Translations under genes and position numbers: made by a program | In this document: piece by piece, positions 16,801 to 18,750 of the stretch | Layout: every line of letters begins with the position of its first letter | Numbering within the stretch: position 1 is the first letter of the stretch | Source of the DNA: JADHUC01 sp964617665 | GTDB lineage: Bacteria; Planctomycetota; Planctomycetia; Pirellulales; Pirellulaceae | Direction: 5' to 3' | Length of the DNA stretch: 18,750 nt | Assembly: GCA_964617665.1 (NCBI GenBank) | Contig: CAZUAH010000262.1 | Coordinates: 1-18,750 of the forward strand | The notes under the pieces: model-generated | What the model saw: only the letters and a program-made list of their open reading frames with translations | Database searches by the model: none | What the model was told of the DNA's origin: nothing

Positions 16801-17128
16801 CATGGTGGCGACCAAGAACGCGCTTTTCGTCGCCGGTCCAGACGATGTCAATGATGAAGGCGTTTTGTCCTTTCGCGATGCAAAGAACGAGGTCACCGAG
16901 AATGAAGCCGATCTGGCCGAGCAGGCTGCTCTATGGAAGGGCGAAGGCGGCGCGACGCTGCTTGCGATCTCGAAACAGGACGGCAAGAAGCTCTGTGAGT
17001 ATCACCTCGACGCACTGCCTGTCTTCGACGGCATGATTGCTGCAAACAACCAACTGTTCATTGCCACCGAAAAGGGAACATTGGTCTGCTTTGGAAGCGA
17101 AACCACGTCAAGGAGTACCGAAAAATGA
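13874..17128 (+). CDS. Secreted PQQ-like beta-propeller protein with N-terminal methyltransferase-like segment
   Basis: The 1084-residue product starts MKLPRLIRVHVLLLTFVSQ, a signal peptide. I chose 13874 over the in-frame ATG at 13739 because only this start places the leader at the N-terminus; no clear Shine-Dalgarno sequence decides it. Residues about 30-160 resemble a class I methyltransferase: GGLVVSIGADRELVTALS, SVDRLEGDRLPYADNLVNLIV, IERVLAPRGVAII. However, the SAM-binding GxGxG loop reads SIGADRE. Then DEWTHYLHNPSGNPVAEDD leads into a first propeller (about 190-600; PRQLQWVSDPEWARHHEHMA, TARDAFNGLLLWQR, SHHRCHFSKATCNYILPARMG, APPHACACYFEAKLNGF). A second propeller follows from DDWPTLRQNPGRSGSTK (about 640-1075; DGWIYCLRAQDGALVWRYR). 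The protein is probably extracytoplasmic and structural or binding. Part of the methyltransferase-like segment is encoded by a 7-bp-period repeat pair. The stop overlaps the start of the FAD gene (ATGA). Confidence 0.87.
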   Translation: MKLPRLIRVHVLLLTFVSQNTVLAMTANERIADANLAGGLVVSIGADRELVTALSARDAFVVHVLSRDVKEVAAMRAFVRSKAWYGRVSVDRLEGDRLPYADNLVNLIVMRDARHGMRDVEIERVLAPRGVAIIHEKNGDLISRILYPASRIGDGFVKFTKPVPAEMDEWTHYLHNPSGNPVAEDDLVKPPRQLQWVSDPEWARHHEHMASMNALVSSGGRLFFICDEGPIVSMLHPPEWKLTARDAFNGLLLWQRSIDDWFNHLHPLKNGPASMPRRLVVDNEHVYVTMGIDQPVSVLDAKTGSTLRVCHGTETTREIVLSEGRLFLVRGDDSGTFLTAADPSTGTVMWEKQHSVSTLTLAVNADMVVFFDGTKVIALDHETGMTLWSSEALPERSRANWLTKNPPRLILQEKAVVVALNKAVYAVSSDSGNLLWSAPQPRSGYVSPKDLFVIDGLVWYGDTAGAKNSGRFEGHDLLTGEIKRSFLPDLDAVWLSHHRCHFSKATCNYILPARMGVEFVDLEREKWKANHWVRGGCIYGIMPCNGLLYAPPHACACYFEAKLNGFSALTSKGRQGAAIPENMRLEKGEAYGHTPTVDVGSPSADDWPTLRQNPGRSGSTKTSVATTLTKRWQVPLGGPLSQPVVAEGQVLISAKEEPTIPALATSDGAPVWSYTVGSRVDSPPTIYRGLVLFGSRDGWIYCLRAQDGALVWRYRAFPHESLIMVHGRLESAWPVSGSVLIENGEVHCVAGRNMFLDGGLRYLRLDPLTGQKISETVMDQTDPLLGGSITKYDSWLDMTTTLPDVLSRDGKNIYMRSLPFDMEGNRRRITHIAEKTEPAHLFSPTGFLDDAWFHRSYWTYARTFPGGWIGHLNAGRYNPSGRLLVVDDATVFGFGRHPEYYRWTTSLEYRLFAVDKDVHQTRDIYAYDAFKAAQLENFPKMKIDRQLGLPSGPRPAHLNSYACKWENRDMSPLVRAMVATKNALFVAGPDDVNDEGVLSFRDAKNEVTENEADLAEQAALWKGEGGATLLAISKQDGKKLCEYHLDALPVFDGMIAANNQLFIATEKGTLVCFGSETTSRSTEK
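14201..14332. repeat. Inverted pair of heptamer tandem arrays within coding sequence
   Basis: The right arm (14298-14332) is five tandem 7-mers: TATCCCG, TATCCTG, TATCCCG, CATCCCG, TATCGGG. The left arm (about 14201-14234) has the same unit in the opposite orientation, less well kept: GATGCGA, GACACGG, GATGCGA, GATGTGG (reverse-complement consensus GATACGG). About 60 bases lie between the arms. Transcribed, the two could fold into a long imperfect hairpin. The arms encode residues about 110-121 and 142-153 of the propeller protein without a stop. Seven-base units return to frame only every 21 bases. Confidence 0.65.
17109..17115 (+). promoter_or_regulatory. Ribosome binding site with ATGA overlap
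   Basis: CAAGGAG lies 9 bases before the ATG at 17125, inside the 3' end of the propeller gene. The propeller stop TGA (17126-17128) overlaps this ATG, so the FAD gene start is well fixed and the two are probably translationally coupled. Confidence 0.75.
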
Positions 17129-18612
17129 CTGGACGGCAGGTTTTCTTGGCACTCGGCATCGTACTGGTGGCGGTGTCGGCGTCGAGAGCGGCAGATCAAG
17201 CTTACGATGTTGTTATTTATGGCGGCTCGCCGAGTGGCTTGGCAGCGGCCGTTCAGGCAGGGCGGCTGGGGTCGCGGGTTATCGTCGTCGAGTCTTACCG
17301 GCACATCGGCGGGTTGATGGCCGCTGGGCTAACGCGGACCGACTTGGGCGACGCGAAAACGACCGGTGGGCTGTGCCGCGAGTTCTTTCAGCGAGCCGCG
17401 AAACACTACGACAAGTTGGGCGTCAAACGAGTTTCGCATTACGACTTCGAGCCGCATATGGCTCAGGTCATCTGGCGGCGGATGCTAGACGAGACGAAAC
17501 ATGTCGATGTGCTTGAGCACACGCGGCTTGTTTCGGTGGAGAAGTCTGGCTCGAAGCTGCGGGCGATCGGGATCCGTGGCCCGACGGGAAAGGCTCAGCG
17601 GCTAGCCGGCAAGGTATTCGTCGACGCGACCTACGAAGGCGATCTGGCCGCCATGGCCGGTGCACCCTATCGCATCGGCCGCGAAGCGAAAAGCGACTTC
17701 GGCGAACCCCATGGGCTGGAAAAGGCGGACAAGCTGCTACAGGCGTATTGCTTCCGCCTTTCTGTCACGTCGGAAGAAGACAATCGCGTGGCCATCCAGA
17801 AACCGGCTGGATATGACCCGAAAGAGTTCGAGTTACTGGCAGAGTACGTCAACGAGAAGCAGATCAAACAGTTCATCCCAGATTGTCTCTATGCTCGTGA
17901 GCAAATCCTAGGCAAGAGCGACGGCAACGCCCAGTGGCATTGCTGGGTCTCAACGGATTGGGCGGAGATAAACGCCGACTACCCGGAAGGTTCGTGGGAG
18001 CGTCGGCAGGAGATTTACGACGAGTACAAACGGCTGACAATGGGGTGGTTCTACTTTCTGCAGTATGATCCGTCGGTCCCCGAGGTGCTTCGCAAGGACT
18101 CTCTGCGATGGGGACTCTCGAAGGACGAGTTTCAGGATACGGATCATCTGCCGTTCATGCTTTACATTCGCGAGGCGCGGCGGATCATGGGCGATTATGT
18201 CTTCACGGAACTCGACGCGACAACGAATACGGTCAAACCTGACAGTATCGGATGCGGGGGATACCCGATCGACAGCCATCACGTGACGAACTTCCACCGC
18301 GGGATTCTGAATCAAAGCGTTCCGCCGGGGAATATCCGAGTCCGGGTGATCCGTGGATATCAAATCCCGTATCGAATCCTCTTGCCCAAGAAGGTGGAGC
18401 AATTGCTGGTCAGCGTGTGCGTCTCGTCAACACACCTGGGCTATTGCACGTTGCGTCTGGAACCAGAGTATATCAAGATGGGTCAAGCCGCCGGGGCGGC
18501 CGCTTACCTGGCCCACACCGCCAGCGTTTCTCCGCGCGAAATCGACATTGGCCTAATGCAGGATACACTCCGTAGTGCTGACGTGATTCTGGAGGCGAAT
18601 CCTCCGAAGTGA
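17125..18612 (+). CDS. Secreted FAD-dependent oxidoreductase (FAD_oxidored family)
   Basis: The 495-residue product has a signal peptide (about 1-22, ending SRAAD) and an N-terminal FAD-binding Rossmann motif, YDVVIYGGSPSGLAAAVQAGRLGSRVIVVE (given here by its landmarks GGSPSG at 33-38 and Glu56). This is followed by HIGGLMAAGLTRTDLG and TTGGLCREFF. FVDATYEGDLAAMAGAPYRIGRE and the C-terminal GQAAGAAAYLA segment are hallmarks of the FAD_oxidored (PF12831-type) proteins common in planctomycetes and Bacteroidetes. It presumably oxidises a sugar or related alcohol, or reduces a double bond, outside the cytoplasm. The physiological substrate of this family is mostly undefined. An FAD enzyme behind an apparent Sec-type leader is notable, because flavin would have to be inserted after export; the leader could alternatively be a membrane anchor. 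The ATGA overlap ties its expression to the propeller protein. Confidence 0.9.
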   Translation: MTGRQVFLALGIVLVAVSASRAADQAYDVVIYGGSPSGLAAAVQAGRLGSRVIVVESYRHIGGLMAAGLTRTDLGDAKTTGGLCREFFQRAAKHYDKLGVKRVSHYDFEPHMAQVIWRRMLDETKHVDVLEHTRLVSVEKSGSKLRAIGIRGPTGKAQRLAGKVFVDATYEGDLAAMAGAPYRIGREAKSDFGEPHGLEKADKLLQAYCFRLSVTSEEDNRVAIQKPAGYDPKEFELLAEYVNEKQIKQFIPDCLYAREQILGKSDGNAQWHCWVSTDWAEINADYPEGSWERRQEIYDEYKRLTMGWFYFLQYDPSVPEVLRKDSLRWGLSKDEFQDTDHLPFMLYIREARRIMGDYVFTELDATTNTVKPDSIGCGGYPIDSHHVTNFHRGILNQSVPPGNIRVRVIRGYQIPYRILLPKKVEQLLVSVCVSSTHLGYCTLRLEPEYIKMGQAAGAAAYLAHTASVSPREIDIGLMQDTLRSADVILEANPPK

Positions 18613-18677
18613 AATCAATAGCATCACGACAAACCAATAGCAGAAGTTTCCTCTATTCACCAAAAGGAGAAGCACCG

Positions 18678-18734
18678 ATGAAACAGGGCAAATCCAGCGG
18701 CCCAGATTCTCTTCACGATTGGGGATCATTTTGA
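18678..18734 (+). other. Strong ribosome binding site followed by an 18-codon frame
   Basis: AAAAGGAG (about 18662-18669) lies 8 bases before an ATG at 18678. The frame reads MKQGKSSGPDSLHDWGSF and stops with TGA at 18732-18734. The initiation signal is as good as any in the window, but the peptide matches nothing I recognise. It could be a leader peptide, a short unknown gene, or the start of a frame-disrupted gene continuing past the window. It lies 65 bases after the FAD gene on the same strand. Confidence 0.3.
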
Positions 18735-18750
18735 GGGACTCCACATACAG

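Noticed and set aside
18553..18744. Minus-strand frame with a hydrophobic stretch at the window end
   Set aside because: It overlaps the 3' end of the FAD gene, has no ribosome binding site and matches no family.

Overview
The window looks like chromosomal DNA from a planctomycete, probably of the Pirellula/Rhodopirellula type. This is inferred from the gene families, not from a marker gene. It holds moderately GC-rich, densely packed genes. Almost all products carry an export signal: Sec-type signal peptides, or Tat-like 'RRxF' leaders on two of them. The families are typical of planctomycete carbohydrate-scavenging regions: sialate O-acetylesterase-like, SGNH hydrolase, five-bladed-propeller glycosidase-like, Gfo/Idh/MocA oxidoreductase, PmoA (DUF6807)-like, TIM-barrel glycosidase, giant PQQ-like propeller proteins and an FAD_oxidored protein. 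No RNA gene, CRISPR array, integrase, transposase or insertion sequence is visible.

Layout. (1) Bases 3-4793, plus strand, form a probable operon: the 3' part of a sialate O-acetylesterase fused to a right-handed beta-helix domain; an SGNH hydrolase; a short N-terminal-only sialate O-acetylesterase relative that has lost its active-site Ser; and, coupled to it by an ATGA overlap, a five-bladed-propeller glycosidase-like protein. (2) 4985-6259, minus strand, is a Tat-exported Gfo/Idh/MocA protein that converges on the first block. (3) 6260-6723 is a gene-free divergent region. (4) 6724-7755, plus strand, is a PmoA/DUF6807-like protein that converges, with only 14 bases between stop codons, on (5) a minus-strand pair: a 1471-residue multidomain propeller protein (13705-9290) followed by a TIM-barrel glycosidase (9215-7770). 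(6) 13874-18612, plus strand, is a second giant propeller protein (1084 residues) overlapping an FAD-dependent oxidoreductase by ATGA. (7) The last 140 bases hold a strong ribosome binding site followed by an 18-codon frame.

The genes together suggest extracytoplasmic deacetylation/de-esterification, glycan binding and cleavage, and redox handling of the released sugars. No single substrate can be named from the sequence. The most unusual part is the divergent pair of giant propeller proteins. Both contain a methyltransferase-like Rossmann segment whose SAM-binding glycine loop is gone, but their modules are arranged in permuted order. The larger one also has a CBM9-like domain nested inside a malectin-like domain. 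Their shared promoter region has three TTGT/ACAA dyads spaced exactly 17.5 bp apart. Two coding regions also contain non-coding-looking repeats that stay in frame: a REP-like hairpin at 110-177, and an inverted pair of 7-bp-period arrays at 14201-14332.
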